Shown here in pieces: positions 8,147 to 18,123 of a stretch of 64,000 nt of DNA. Source of the DNA: Rosa chinensis (taxonomy: Eukaryota > Streptophyta > Magnoliopsida > Rosales > Rosaceae); contig NC_037093.1 of the NCBI RefSeq assembly GCF_002994745.2, positions 50,510,384 to 50,574,383 of the forward strand, in the 5' to 3' direction. Below the pieces are notes generated by a model. It saw only the letters and a list, made by a program, of their open reading frames with translations, was not told the origin of the DNA and did no database searches. Each line of letters begins with the position of its first letter. Within the stretch, counting starts at the first letter, position 1. The position numbers were made by a program, and so were the translations under genes.

Positions 8147-10075
8147 CTAATTATTAGTACATTGGAACGTGAGCTGGAAAGAATAAGAGAAACGATCACC
8201 GGCGGGGTTCTCCAGAACAATCCCCGCGCCGGCAAGAGTATCCGTTCTTGAGCCATCAAAGAATAACACCCAGGGCTGTAGAGAGATTGTAGCCTGATAC
8301 CAAACCTCGTATTCAGGGATGCATGCTTTATCTGATCGAGTCGTGGCGTTGCAGGCAATTTCCAACTCTTTCAGTACGGGCATTTCTAGCGGCGGATGAT
8401 GTGCTAGAAAGTCTGCGATAGCCTGCCCTTTGACCGCCTTCTGGGGTACGTACTGGAGCGAAAACTCCGAAAGTGCCAATACCCATTTACCAATGCGGCC
8501 TCTCAAGATAGGCCGGGACAACATATATTTGACCAAATCGGTCTGAGCGATGATGCAAGTAGTAAAGGATAACATATAATGTCGCAACTTGCACGCCGAA
8601 AAGTATAGGGTTAAGCACAGCTTTTCCATAGGGGTGTACCTTGTCTCGCAATCTGTCAGTACACGGCTGAGATAAAATATAGCGTGCTCGACACCGTCTT
8701 CATCGTCCTGAGCGAGCAGGCTACCAATGGAGGCGTCGGCTGCTGCGATATATAGCTTTAACGGGACCCCGGTTCTTGGTGGAACCAAGACTGGTGGGTT
8801 TGCCAGATAGGCCTTGATACTGTCGAAAGCGTCTTGGTGCTTGGGTTCCCACACAAATTCATTCTGTCCTTGTAGTCTCAGCAAGGGTGAGAAGGGCTGG
8901 ATTTTCCCTGCAGAATTAGAGATGAAACGCCTTAGAAAATTAATCTTACCCAAAAGACGCTGTAATTCCTTCTTCGTCCGTGGGTGAGACGCATTAATGA
9001 CTGCGCTTGCCTTGTCCTCGGGGACCTCAATTCCTCGCTGGTGGACTATAAACCCCAGAAAGTCCCCTGCTCGAACCCCGAACACACACTTGGCCGGGTT
9101 CATTTTGAGTCTATGTCGGCGCATGCGCTCAAACACCTTCCTGAGATCCGCGATGTGATCCTCTCGCTTATGGGACTTGACGACTACGTCATCAATGTAT
9201 ATCTCTAAAACCTTTCCCAGTAGGTCGTGGAAGATCAAGTTCATGGCTCTTTGATACGTCGCACCGGCGTTCTTCAGGCCAAAAGGCATGACCACATATT
9301 CGAAAACTCCCGCGAAGCCAGGGCAGCGGAAAGCAGTCTTGTGTCTGTCCTCTTCAGCGACCGGAATCTGGTGATATCCTGCGGTGCCGTCCATGAAGGA
9401 CAACAGTTCATGGCCTGCCACCGCGTCTACCAACATATCCGCGACCGGCATGGGGTAAACGTCTTTAGGTGTGGCGAGATTCAAGTCTCTATAATCAACG
9501 CAGACTCTCAACTTGCCATTTTTCTTTCGGACAGGCACTATATTAGATAACCACTGGTTATACTTGGCAACCCTTATGATGCCGGATTTGTGCATTTTTT
9601 CTACCTCCTCCTTTACCAGAATTTGGGTCTCGGAGTTCATTCGTCGAGGTTCCTGCTTGACGGGCCTCTTTTCAGCAAGAGTTGGTAATTGATGACAAAC
9701 CAAGTCTGGTGACAGGCCGGGCATGTCCTTATACTTCTCTGCGAAGCAATCCTTGAACTCTAGCAATAGTTCGATGAACCTCTGTTTCTCGTTAGGCTCT
9801 AGGTAAGCACTGATCAATACTTCCATGGGCTCACTTACAGTACCCAGGTTGACCTTCTCAGTAGGGTCTTTGACCTTGGGAGGTGTATCGTCCAGCGCCG
9901 CCGGAGCGAGCTGAATATGGACTTCCTCGTCATCCTCCGGATCAGCGAGTTCTTCATTGACGACCTCTAAGGTCGCAACGCGATCGTAAGCCTCTTTTTC
10001 CACCATGTATGATGACAACCGTTCGGGTATCGAGTGGAAGGCTTCCATTCCCTCTTCAATGAAGTCGTAATCCAT
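8147..10075 (-). CDS. pol: Reverse transcriptase-RNase H part of Tat pol
   Basis: This 642-residue ORF holds the reverse transcriptase: RKKNGKLRVCVDYRDLN, then FMDGTAGYHQI, then the catalytic YIDDVVVKS near residue 290. Next comes the Ty3 RNase H with AAADASIGSLL (about 443) and CLTLYFSACKLRHY. Near residue 604 a second RNase H begins with WVLFFDGSRTD, the archaeal-type aRH found in the Tat lineage. It is cut after CTNN by a TAG at 8147-8149. The frame then continues with AEYEALIIGLEVLLEMDV into the integrase ORF, so this is one polyprotein with one nonsense codon, explainable by a C-to-T change of a Gln codon. No frameshift is needed. Confidence 0.93.
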   Translation of the reverse strand: MDYDFIEEGMEAFHSIPERLSSYMVEKEAYDRVATLEVVNEELADPEDDEEVHIQLAPAALDDTPPKVKDPTEKVNLGTVSEPMEVLISAYLEPNEKQRFIELLLEFKDCFAEKYKDMPGLSPDLVCHQLPTLAEKRPVKQEPRRMNSETQILVKEEVEKMHKSGIIRVAKYNQWLSNIVPVRKKNGKLRVCVDYRDLNLATPKDVYPMPVADMLVDAVAGHELLSFMDGTAGYHQIPVAEEDRHKTAFRCPGFAGVFEYVVMPFGLKNAGATYQRAMNLIFHDLLGKVLEIYIDDVVVKSHKREDHIADLRKVFERMRRHRLKMNPAKCVFGVRAGDFLGFIVHQRGIEVPEDKASAVINASHPRTKKELQRLLGKINFLRRFISNSAGKIQPFSPLLRLQGQNEFVWEPKHQDAFDSIKAYLANPPVLVPPRTGVPLKLYIAAADASIGSLLAQDDEDGVEHAIFYLSRVLTDCETRYTPMEKLCLTLYFSACKLRHYMLSFTTCIIAQTDLVKYMLSRPILRGRIGKWVLALSEFSLQYVPQKAVKGQAIADFLAHHPPLEMPVLKELEIACNATTRSDKACIPEYEVWYQATISLQPWVLFFDGSRTDTLAGAGIVLENPAGDRFSYSFQLTFQCTNN

Positions 10076-10146
10076 TAATCAGTTAAAGGTTTGGGCACAG
10101 CATGGCCGGGCCGCTCCAAGCCTTCTTTTGCGAGCGTGAGACCCCA

Positions 10147-11199
10147 CTATGCCAGTTCAGAGGCCGTCACCCCTGTGGGGCGGCCCTTATCATCGATGCC
10201 ACTAACCTGCAATGGAGTGATAGGCTCCAAATAGTATCTGGCATCTACATAATTTGCGGAGACCGGGAACGGACGGGGATCTGCTGGGACCACCTCTGCC
10301 GTGTCTGTTTCTCTATTCCACATAGCTAACTCTTGGTGGAGTGTCGACGGAACACAGTAGCTCCGATGGATCCAATCCCTGCCCAAAATGGCGCTGTAGG
10401 CCGCATAACAGTCCGTCACAAAGAAAGCATAAACTCCCTCTGCTGGTCCGACTTTAATACGCAAGAACAATAACCCTAGGGTTTTGGTTACAGTTCCTGC
10501 GAAATTTTTGAGCGCAAGAGATGTGGATTGGATTTTCTCCCGCTTGATTCCAAGCAAGTGCATGGTCCGAGTAGTGACTACATTAACGGCCGCTCCGGTG
10601 TCAATCATGATTTTGCTGACTTTAATACCACCGATGTCTGCCGTAATGTATAGCGGCCGCATGTGTTGGACCATGGCCGGTGTTGGCCTAGAGAAGTGCA
10701 TGAGTGACCCCTTGTCTGGAACCCCCGCTGGTTCTGGTAAGGCCCCGTCTTCTAACGGTGTTGCGGCTGCTGAGGTGACCTGCAATGGTTGCGCACCCTT
10801 TTCTTCTGTCTCTACGCAATCCTGAGCCGCGACCGGCAAGGCATATTTCGCAGGGAGCACGTAAACCATGTTGCAAGAAACATTATCTGACTCAGTCCCT
10901 TCCACGTCGACATTCAGATCAATCTTGGGTTCTTCCAACGGGATATCAGTCTGAAACTGTCGAGCCAAGCGATCTACTAACGACTCCTCTGTAAGGCCTT
11001 TTACCTGGCAATGTTCAGGCCCTTGTGACTCGAGTTCTTGCTCAACTGCTAACGGCTTAGGGTTTTCCGGTTCCCTACACTCTTTTGGGGCGGCAATGAC
11101 CGCACTTTGGACTTTCTTAGGTCGCCATTGCAAGGTGCTAACCACTCTGTCCTTGCCCCCCAGCCTGTCGAAGACTGAAGCCTTGACCGCCGGTGCTTC
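10147..11199 (-). CDS. Aspartic protease of the Tat element
   Basis: This is the retropepsin that matures the gag-pol products. The active site is IMIDTGAAVNVV (Asp-Thr-Gly), followed about 80 residues later by AILGRDWIH, the conserved second element of Ty3/gypsy proteases. An RSVFDRLG-like segment lies just after the upstream stop (around 11150), which shows that translation is expected to enter from gag. The first Met in the open part is at 11145. The ORF ends with TAG at 10147-10149. The downstream pol ORF begins 72 bp later in another frame, so protease belongs with gag rather than with RT. Confidence 0.85.
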   Translation of the reverse strand, partial: EAPAVKASVFDRLGGKDRVVSTLQWRPKKVQSAVIAAPKECREPENPKPLAVEQELESQGPEHCQVKGLTEESLVDRLARQFQTDIPLEEPKIDLNVDVEGTESDNVSCNMVYVLPAKYALPVAAQDCVETEEKGAQPLQVTSAAATPLEDGALPEPAGVPDKGSLMHFSRPTPAMVQHMRPLYITADIGGIKVSKIMIDTGAAVNVVTTRTMHLLGIKREKIQSTSLALKNFAGTVTKTLGLLFLRIKVGPAEGVYAFFVTDCYAAYSAILGRDWIHRSYCVPSTLHQELAMWNRETDTAEVVPADPRPFPVSANYVDARYYLEPITPLQVSGIDDKGRPTGVTASELA

Positions 11200-14100
11200 T
11201 TAGGAGAGTCTGCGCCTGATATGCGGTCGCTGAGTTGGCGAGCCATTCCTTTGGGTAGGCAGCGGTGAGATCTCTTTAGCAATCCTGCAAAACACACTGG
11301 GCTTTGAAGCCCCCATTAGCAAATTTGTTTGCTTGTCAAGACCACGGAGAGGTCTCAGTGGTTTAGCGGCCAGTGCCTCCATTTCTTTCTGGTATCGTTC
11401 AGGCGACTTGACCAATTGGGAAGGTTTGATTAGGCCTTGGTCTAAGGCCTCTAGAGTGCGCTTGGCTTCACCGAACCTGCGCTGTAGCTTCCTCTTCCTG
11501 GACGGGCTAATCTCCACTGCCTTCCCCTTTTCCCTGGTGTACCATCTGCCTTCTTTGATAGGATTAGCTGCTGCAGGTGGTATATAGGGCTTGGTCAGAA
11601 CATCTTTGCAGCCGCTTCTGACCTTTTCCTGCTCTGGTTCTTTCTTAGTTGCTTTTAAGTTCAGGAATAAATTGGAGTCTCTGGGGGGTGGTGGTGATGT
11701 TACTTTCTCCCGTTCCCTCGGGCTGGTAGGCTGATAGTTCCGCGACGGGGAAGCCCACTTGACTGGTGGCAGGGAACCAAAGCGAAATGTCTGCTCGACT
11801 TCCTCATGCGGCATTTGGATACCACATTCCTCTTTACATCGCGAGCACAGAACCACGGGTGAGGCCTGGTTGGTTGTCGCAATTTTATCCTTAACAAATG
11901 CCTCACCTGCGGTGGATTTATAACCCTGTTTGCTCGTGGCCAAATCCAGTGTTGGTTTCCGTCGCTGCTTTCTATTCCAGTCTACGTTGACCATATTGAC
12001 CCCAGTATCAGGGAAAGGGTCCACATCCGCCAGTGCCGTCGCGGTGACTGGAGCTTCGACCTGCAAGTTACCGTTATTAAGCCATACCTGAATTTGGTCC
12101 TTGAGCTTTACGCAGTCCGCAGTGTTGTGGTTCCACAGGTTATGGAACTTGCAGTATTTCTTCCCCTTCAACTGCTCTGGCCGCGGAAACGGCCCAAAAT
12201 CAGCCTTCACCATCTTCGCAGCAATCATTTCGTCGAGAATCTCGTGCGCTTTGTTGGCATCGTAGGTATATGCTGCGAACTCGGGCTTAGTAAAGGCCAT
12301 CGACTTGAGCTTAAAAGGCTCCTTGGCAATCTTCAACTGTTTCAAAGACGAGCTCTTCTTCCCAGTCAGTTCGTAGGCTGCTATATCATTATCCTCATCC
12401 TCTTCATCGTCCTGGCTCACCTCTCCAATACCGCGATGATAATAAGGGTTGTAAGTGGTCGGCTGGTAGCTCAGGGTCGCTACCGTACGGTGTCTACCAG
12501 GCACATACGTTCCTTTGGAAGCATTCTTCCTTGCATCTGTCTCTCGAAGGAGATGCTCAAAACTGCCTACTTCCGTGATGAGTTCTCCCATCGAATGGAT
12601 CATGCTGCCATGCTGCTTCTTTCTTTGCCGGGGTTCCAAGCCTTTAACCGCTAACTTGACCAACTCCTTCTCGGGCATAATGACGTTCAGTTTGGCTTTC
12701 TGGATTTGAAAGCGCTGAAGATAAGAGACTGCTGATTCTGTAGGCTGTTGGGCCATCTGAGTAAGAGAGGCCAGATCTACTTCAGGCTCAATATTCCCAA
12801 ATGTTTCCCGGAAAAGTAGTTCCATCGCCGGCCAATCCGTCACTGTCCCTGGCCTAAGTTTGGAGAACCATCTGAAGGCAGCGCCGGATAGGGAGGTACC
12901 AAAGATCCTGCACTTGAGGACGTCATCATTCTGATATTGGCCGCACTGCACCCTAAATCTGGCCAAATGAGTGGCCGCATCTTCCGTGTCTTCCCCTGAA
13001 AAAGTAGAAAAAATAATGTTCTTATAACCTCGAGGGAAAGGTGCGAGCATGATGTTTGGCGGGAAAGGTCCCTCGTACACTCCATCTGGCTGAGCCCTAG
13101 GGTTTGCCAATCTGATCATCTCCTCTACCTCCTCACGTCTCACGTACTCCGGACCCGGAGGCGGAGGAGGCATGACCACAGCTCGATGAGCAGTATGCCC
13201 AGGGGCTGCTTGGTTTACTATTGTTGATCCTTCCCCGACATGTATAGTGTGGGTAGCCGCTTTTGGCTGGAGAGTCACTGCAGGGTTAATCTCTTCCTTT
13301 GACAAAGCGGTTATCCTGATCGGAGTGCCAGTTTGGTCGAGCGCATAATAGCTTCCTGGCAATTCTTGATATACTATTTTCGCTCCGTCACTGTCATACT
13401 GGATAAAAGTCGTAGGCTCTGACGCAGCTCCTATACCCTTCGAGGCTTGATGCTTCTTGGCGGCCTGTCCACTCGATGAAGCAGCCTTTTCCTTGCTGCC
13501 AGGAATAACCAAGGCCTGCTCCTTGTTCTTTGATGGAGTAGCAGCAGCCATCGTCGACGAAGAACCGACGTTCTGGTTGGCCTTGTCGCGCTGATTTGGT
13601 GGTACGTACTTGCCTGAACCGGACGGCTGGCCAAGAGAACCAAGGATAGTATTAGGGTCTCCTAAGGCCGTGTGCATCACCTCCTTCGCATGGTTCAATT
13701 CAGCTCTCTGCATAGCCACTTCAGTTGCCAAGTTGGCTCCATCCTTGCGGAGATCGGCTATGTTTGATGCGGTTTGCTTGGAATGATCCGCTATAGCGTT
13801 CAGAATTGTCTTATGACGCTCATTTTGTGCGGCAGCGATCGTTATAGCTTGGGCTTTCAAGGCGCCCTCTGTCTGTGTGACCTGCTGCTTGGTGTTCTCC
13901 ACATAGAGAGTCATGCGCTGCTCAAACTCGCGGAGGAGCCTTTCTGATTTTGCAGTTTCTCTGGCGAGATCCGCGTCCATCTTCTTGCGATAATTCTCGA
14001 CATTCTCCATAAGGATCGCGATAGTCTCATCGATGGTTGCTCCTTCCGGGATAGGCTTCGAAACAAAAGCCTCTTCCTCTTCACCCTCCAACACAGTGTT

Positions 14101-14235
14101 GACAGTGGAGGGATTGACAGGCTCGCTGGCCTGATTAGTGTTGACGCTCTGACCCTCAGTTGCGGCCGAGCGATTCTCACCTTGAGAAGTTGACATACTG
14201 GATGATTGAGTCTGCAGAGAGAATCGTAGCGTCAC
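11200..14235 (-). CDS. gag: Gag polyprotein of the Tat element
   Basis: This 1011-residue ORF is the structural capsid protein that packages element RNA. The N-terminal third (about residues 60-200) is charged and helix-rich, with many Glu, Lys and Gln and likely coiled coil. Residues about 405-520 show the Ty3/gypsy retrotransposon gag domain, with an F-G-D-T-A motif pattern, SGAAFRWFSKL, and later KAKLNVIMPEKELVKLAVKGL. A short Cys/His motif (YCKFHNLWNHNTADC, about residue 695) resembles a zinc knuckle of Tat gags. The true start may be an internal Met in MSTSQGENRS rather than the first Met. The frame continues past the TAA at 11200-11202 into the protease ORF. Gag and protease are therefore one frame separated by a single stop, from mutation or programmed readthrough. 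Confidence 0.9.
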   Translation of the reverse strand: MTLRFSLQTQSSSMSTSQGENRSAATEGQSVNTNQASEPVNPSTVNTVLEGEEEEAFVSKPIPEGATIDETIAILMENVENYRKKMDADLARETAKSERLLREFEQRMTLYVENTKQQVTQTEGALKAQAITIAAAQNERHKTILNAIADHSKQTASNIADLRKDGANLATEVAMQRAELNHAKEVMHTALGDPNTILGSLGQPSGSGKYVPPNQRDKANQNVGSSSTMAAATPSKNKEQALVIPGSKEKAASSSGQAAKKHQASKGIGAASEPTTFIQYDSDGAKIVYQELPGSYYALDQTGTPIRITALSKEEINPAVTLQPKAATHTIHVGEGSTIVNQAAPGHTAHRAVVMPPPPPGPEYVRREEVEEMIRLANPRAQPDGVYEGPFPPNIMLAPFPRGYKNIIFSTFSGEDTEDAATHLARFRVQCGQYQNDDVLKCRIFGTSLSGAAFRWFSKLRPGTVTDWPAMELLFRETFGNIEPEVDLASLTQMAQQPTESAVSYLQRFQIQKAKLNVIMPEKELVKLAVKGLEPRQRKKQHGSMIHSMGELITEVGSFEHLLRETDARKNASKGTYVPGRHRTVATLSYQPTTYNPYYHRGIGEVSQDDEEDEDNDIAAYELTGKKSSSLKQLKIAKEPFKLKSMAFTKPEFAAYTYDANKAHEILDEMIAAKMVKADFGPFPRPEQLKGKKYCKFHNLWNHNTADCVKLKDQIQVWLNNGNLQVEAPVTATALADVDPFPDTGVNMVNVDWNRKQRRKPTLDLATSKQGYKSTAGEAFVKDKIATTNQASPVVLCSRCKEECGIQMPHEEVEQTFRFGSLPPVKWASPSRNYQPTSPREREKVTSPPPPRDSNLFLNLKATKKEPEQEKVRSGCKDVLTKPYIPPAAANPIKEGRWYTREKGKAVEISPSRKRKLQRRFGEAKRTLEALDQGLIKPSQLVKSPERYQKEMEALAAKPLRPLRGLDKQTNLLMGASKPSVFCRIAKEISPLPTQRNGSPTQRPHIRRRLS

Positions 14236-14380
14236 TTGTTCCTCAGATAGACCACGACAGTCCGCACGAGAATGCGATCTGTAGCTGGAGGTCTTATGCT
14301 TTGGGCAGCTAGCGTAACCTTTTTGGTAAGGGTTATCGCTGGGCTTCCCAATGGTTGCGTTCAGTAAGAAACCCTAGTCT

Positions 14381-14400
14381 TGGTCCCACTGGGCGTGCCA
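14381..14400 (-). other. Primer binding site of the Tat element
   Basis: On the minus strand, three bases after the end of the 5' LTR, the sequence reads TGGCACGCCCAGTGGGACCA. It begins with the TGG expected opposite a tRNA CCA end. I cannot assign the tRNA species with certainty. Confidence 0.65.
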
Positions 14401-14403
14401 AAA

Positions 14404-15406
14404 TGTTTGGCTCCAAAACCAGCTGGTGTGCAAACAGTCTCTTTTGAGCGAGTGGTTGCGCAGGCGTGCCAGCACCGCGGGGTGCAGTCGTTGGGGTAGT
14501 CCCGTGACCTGACTTCTTCTTCAAGCGCTGTGGACGAGGAGAGCACCAACCTCGTCACAGGGTTCTTTTCTTGCCTTTCGGAAAAGGACTTCTTGCCTTA
14601 CGCGGGTAAGGGCTTTAGTTGTGGTCTCTTTGCGTTCACCGAATCGATACTTAGTGTTGTAAACTAAGCAGAGCAATCACTGGGAAGTTGAGAGAAGCAC
14701 GGGTTTGCTAAAGCGTGACTTTAGCTTCGCTGGGTTGCGAGGGCGTTACCCTTGCTTCGCTGGAAGTAACAATGGCGGTTGTGCTCGCAGTCGGCTCCTG
14801 GGGAGACTGGGACTGGAAGTACGGTCGCCGGGTTGATCTGGTGAGGCTGACAGTCGGCTCGCGAGGAGACTAGGACTGGCGGGCGGTCACCGGGTTTCAA
14901 CAAGGTTGAGGGTTTGCTCCGGGGAGGCTTTGTAATCGCTGGGATTGATTGATTTTCGAGGAGTCCACTCTGTATCGTTTTTAGCCTCTATATATAGGCT
15001 ACTGCAGATTCACTTTCCAAATAGGAATGGAATACTATATTTTAGGCCACAGTTATTGGCCTTGAATCAAATCAAAACTCTTAATAGTTTTGATATTATC
15101 GTAAGTAATAAAAGATTGACTCTGTTATCGCTTAGAATATAGGTCAAGATTAATTGCCTCTTAGAGTCCTAGATGTGATCGCTGGATGCGAGCAGTAGGA
15201 CCCGCACGTATTAATTGCAAATATATCTTCACGCCTTCGCGAGCGCTCATATCTTCATACAATTAAAGCCGATATCTCCTTCCGAAACACGGGATGAGCA
15301 GCGTCACAACCCAAGTCCATGTAGTTCCATTTTTGGGCCGCAAGTATCGGCCCACTGGCTCAGACCCACTAAAGGATTTTGCCAAACTATGTTTTGGGCT
15401 CAAACA
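14404..15406 (-). repeat. 5' LTR of the Tat element (right copy)
   Basis: This is the 1003-bp partner of 505-1507, followed by the ATAAA duplication (15407-15411). In the element's sense direction this is the promoter LTR driving gag-pol leftward. Confidence 0.96.
14987..14999 (-). promoter_or_regulatory. Candidate TATA box in the 5' LTR
   Basis: The motif CTATATATAGG lies roughly 408 bp into the LTR from its 5' (right) end. That is a plausible U3/R position for the genomic RNA promoter. The motif is nearly palindromic, so direction comes from the LTR orientation. The same motif occurs in the other LTR near 1088-1099. Confidence 0.45.
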
Positions 15407-15411
15407 ATAAA

Positions 15412-16771
15412 GATATAGTCTTTCTGTAATAGAACTAAAACAGATTGTACAGTTTCAGTGTAGACTATTAGTTTATTTGGAGGCTCATCATGTCTTGTGG
15501 TATTGAAAATGTAGGGTGTACAGTTTCACTAATGCACTATAAACTATAAGTTAGTCTGGATGCTCACTATGCCTTTTGCATTTTTGTGTTTCTTACATTT
15601 ATGTGCTCGAACAATTACTTAAACATGCTCTAGTCAATGGTGTATTACATTGGTCTCGATTTAGTGAGGACTGTTTCATTTCCAGTGAAATATTTGGTAA
15701 GTTTTGAGGGACAGAGATATTTGCTTTATTTCAGAATAAGAGGAATCCCTTGCCTTTCATAAGAGATTTGATATTTGGCAAAGTGCTTATGAAAAGTTTG
15801 ATATGTGGGTGATGCAAGAGTATGCTGTGGCGGAAAAGAACTAGCATTGAAATAGTGCCTAGAAGAAGATTATGCTAGCTTATCCATTATTAACTAAAGT
15901 CCAGAAGTTGTGTTCGGGCACTTGCATTTAGAGAGACTGGTAACGTAGTGCTCAATTTCCTTCTTACTGAAGTCCCTAAAACAAAACGAATTGGTGATTT
16001 CAAATTTGAGGATAACAGTGGTGATGCCTCATTCTCATTTCGTACGAAATGCATGCAAACCAGGTTGGTTGGAATATTTTTCTGTTGTTTCCTTTTTTTC
16101 TTTCTTTTTTGTATAAGTATGCCCTATAATTTGCAGCTATGTACTGAACTCTCTCTTTTTATTTATTTATTATTATTATTATTACCCAAAAAACTAAAGT
16201 AGAAAGCTTCACACTGAAACAATTATAATAGACATGAGGAGCAAACAGGTAATGACAAATTAACAATCGCAGAGAAATCAGTAGGTCTATGATTGGAAGA
16301 TTACTAAGACTAGCATTTTAAGATTGTAGATCCATTAGAATCCTTTTACTGTATCATTAAGTTTTTCGCATTTGGAAACTGTGGAATTGGTTGATAATGT
16401 GTTGGTTTGCTTTACCAGGTATATTGGTATGAAATGTACAGGAGCCTCGCCATAGGGCACTAGCAGTTGAGTACAAATACTATCATTGCGAAGCACGCAC
16501 CTTAAATTTTTTTTGTTCTATCAATAAACTGTTTTTTTTTTTTTTGTGAACTGATATTTATACTCTTAATTTTATTTTAAATATAATAATTTTATAGTTT
16601 AATTAAAACACACATGAGAATAATGTTAGTAGTAATTTAATGAGAATGAAATTGTTTTGGACACCCGCGGTTGATGGTTCTATCTCTGTTTCGGTACACA
16701 TTTGTTTAAGCAAAAAATAACAGGCTCATGACTAATAGGCCAGCACTTGTGTTTGTAAATAATCTTTATTC
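15412..16771. other. Intergenic, displaced downstream flank of the receptor kinase; no gene seen
   Basis: The first 150 bp (for example AATGTAGGGTGTACAGTTTC and CTATAAGTTAGT) resemble 56716-56830, downstream of the intact receptor kinase. They were therefore continuous with bases 1-504 before the Tat element inserted. The rest is AT-rich, with T runs near 16510 and 16540, and has no convincing ORF. Confidence 0.6.
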
Positions 16772-17246
16772 GTCTGTGTATTGCTTGCGTAGGGAACGAT
16801 GTCACTAAAGACTTGCAAGCTATATGGCTTTTGGCGTCACTGCTCTGGCTTTGGTCTTCAGTCTGACGTCATCATATACACCCTACCAAGGTCACCTACC
16901 GAGTACTCAAGCTTTACTAGTTGGGAACTTGGGATACAATATAGAATCGGGACCCGTAGGGTAACTAGTTAGGAAAATTAATCTGATCTGTTGAAAGAAG
17001 TAGTAATCTGCTTTGATTACTACAGAAATAACGTTGTTGATTATAAATCTAAAACAAATTGCCCTACGGGTCCCGATTCTATATTGTATCCCAACTAGTA
17101 AAGCTTGAGTACTCGGTAGGTGACCTTGGCAGGGTGTATATGATGACGTCAGACTGAAGACGAAAGCCAGAGCAGTGACGACAAAAGCCATATAGCGCTT
17201 GCAAGTCTTTTGTGCCATCGTTCTCTATGAATGCAATACACAGATG
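16772..17246. repeat. Long near-perfect inverted repeat (hairpin) with about 190-bp arms
   Basis: The left arm is 16772-16961 and the right arm 17062-17246, separated by a 100-bp loop. Reverse-complementing the right arm reproduces the left nearly base for base, including CTTCAGTCTGACGTCATCAT and CCTACCGAGTACTCAAGC. The main difference is a 9-bp repeat (GAACTTGGG) in the left arm. The structure could be a foldback MITE or a hairpin-RNA locus. I see no transposase and no clear target duplication. Confidence 0.85.
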
Positions 17247-17308
17247 AATCGATGAATCGATGAATTTGGATTTGGGATTGGGATTGGGATTGGGATTGGG
17301 GTGGGGTT
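17247..17308 (+). repeat. Short tandem repeats (GAATCGAT and TTGGGA units)
   Basis: Two simple arrays are adjacent: ATGAATCG repeated about three times, then TTGGGA repeated about five times (17270-17302). The second is not the plant telomere unit (TTTAGGG). Confidence 0.75.
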
Positions 17309-18123
17309 TTATAGGAGTTTCTAGCTGCATCTTTCGATCATGTAATTGTATATATGGCCGGTCATGCACCAGTACTACACCACCTAATTATCCCTATGTG
17401 CAAGGATCGTGAGCACAAAATCACAATTCTATGCATTCTTTTATTTCTGATAAAAAAAAATTATTTCAAGTGAAATTAATGGAAGCACAAGTTGCATTTC
17501 TTCTAAAATAGTTGTGGATGAAACTGATTTTGTCTTTGAGAAGACAGTTTTTCATTTATCTCTTCTTCGTTTGCAGAGTGATAGGCTGAAGCAGATACAT
17601 GCCCATTTGGCATGGGTACATTGAACTCGTTCTGCTTAGTCGGTTTGGATTTCAAATAGAAGGATGTAGAGATAAGTTTGGACTTATTGAACAATTGGCC
17701 ACTGAAATAAAGAAATTGTGCAATGCTAAATTATAGAGAATCCAGAGCGTAAAGATTGTTCTCCAAAAATTATATTCCTTTGCTATATTTTTTCTTTTTT
17801 TCTTTTTCGAAGAGAGTGTAGGGATACTATATGGACTAATATTTTGATTCGTGAACTGGGGGTTTAGGAGCAATGGTAATCATTCTCAAAAAGAAAAGAA
17901 AGGAGCAATGGTCATCATTATGTTGTTTGGGTTATTAGCTTATCATCAAGAAGTTGCAAATGCAATCTTCTCAGGGTTAGAGAAACTTTCTTCTGCTTCA
18001 TCGGTTTACCCAAGCCAACCTCCTTGTCAGATTGTATCCATCGATCACAAACATCTGGATTCCCGTTGCCCGAGCCAGTGCCGGACTCCAGCGTTGGTTG
18101 TTGGTGGGCGGTGTGGTCCTCCG
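17309..18123. other. Non-coding AT-rich stretch before the kinase pseudogene
   Basis: I see no recognisable gene. A short plus-strand ORF (17851-18204) runs through junk into the pseudogene. It carries a run of hydrophobic residues but no family signature, and I leave it out. Confidence 0.4.

Larger units (their letters stand above)
505..15406 (-). mobile_element. Complete Ty3/gypsy LTR retrotransposon, Tat lineage, with an antisense PMD gene
   Basis: The 14,902-bp element runs from TG to CA and is flanked by ATAAA at 500-504 and 15407-15411. Its sense strand is minus: 5' LTR at right, PBS, gag (11200-14235), protease (10147-11199), RT-RNase H-second RNase H-integrase (6467-10075), a long extra region, PPT and the 3' LTR at left. 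The order RT-RH-aRH-INT, with the second FFDGS-type RNase H, is the hallmark of the Tat lineage. The extra region carries a multi-exon gene in antisense orientation (1765-5080). The LTRs have equal length and I count 4 substitutions in 1003 bp, so the insertion is recent. In-frame stops separate gag from protease (TAA 11200-11202) and cut pol (TAG 8147-8149), so this copy may need readthrough or help in trans. Confidence 0.95.

Noticed and set aside
12094..12654. 186-codon plus-strand ORF opposite gag
   Set aside because: Shadow of gag; composition is not protein-like and no homology is recognised.
17270..17302. TTGGGA array as an interstitial telomere repeat
   Set aside because: The plant telomere unit is TTTAGGG; this array does not match.
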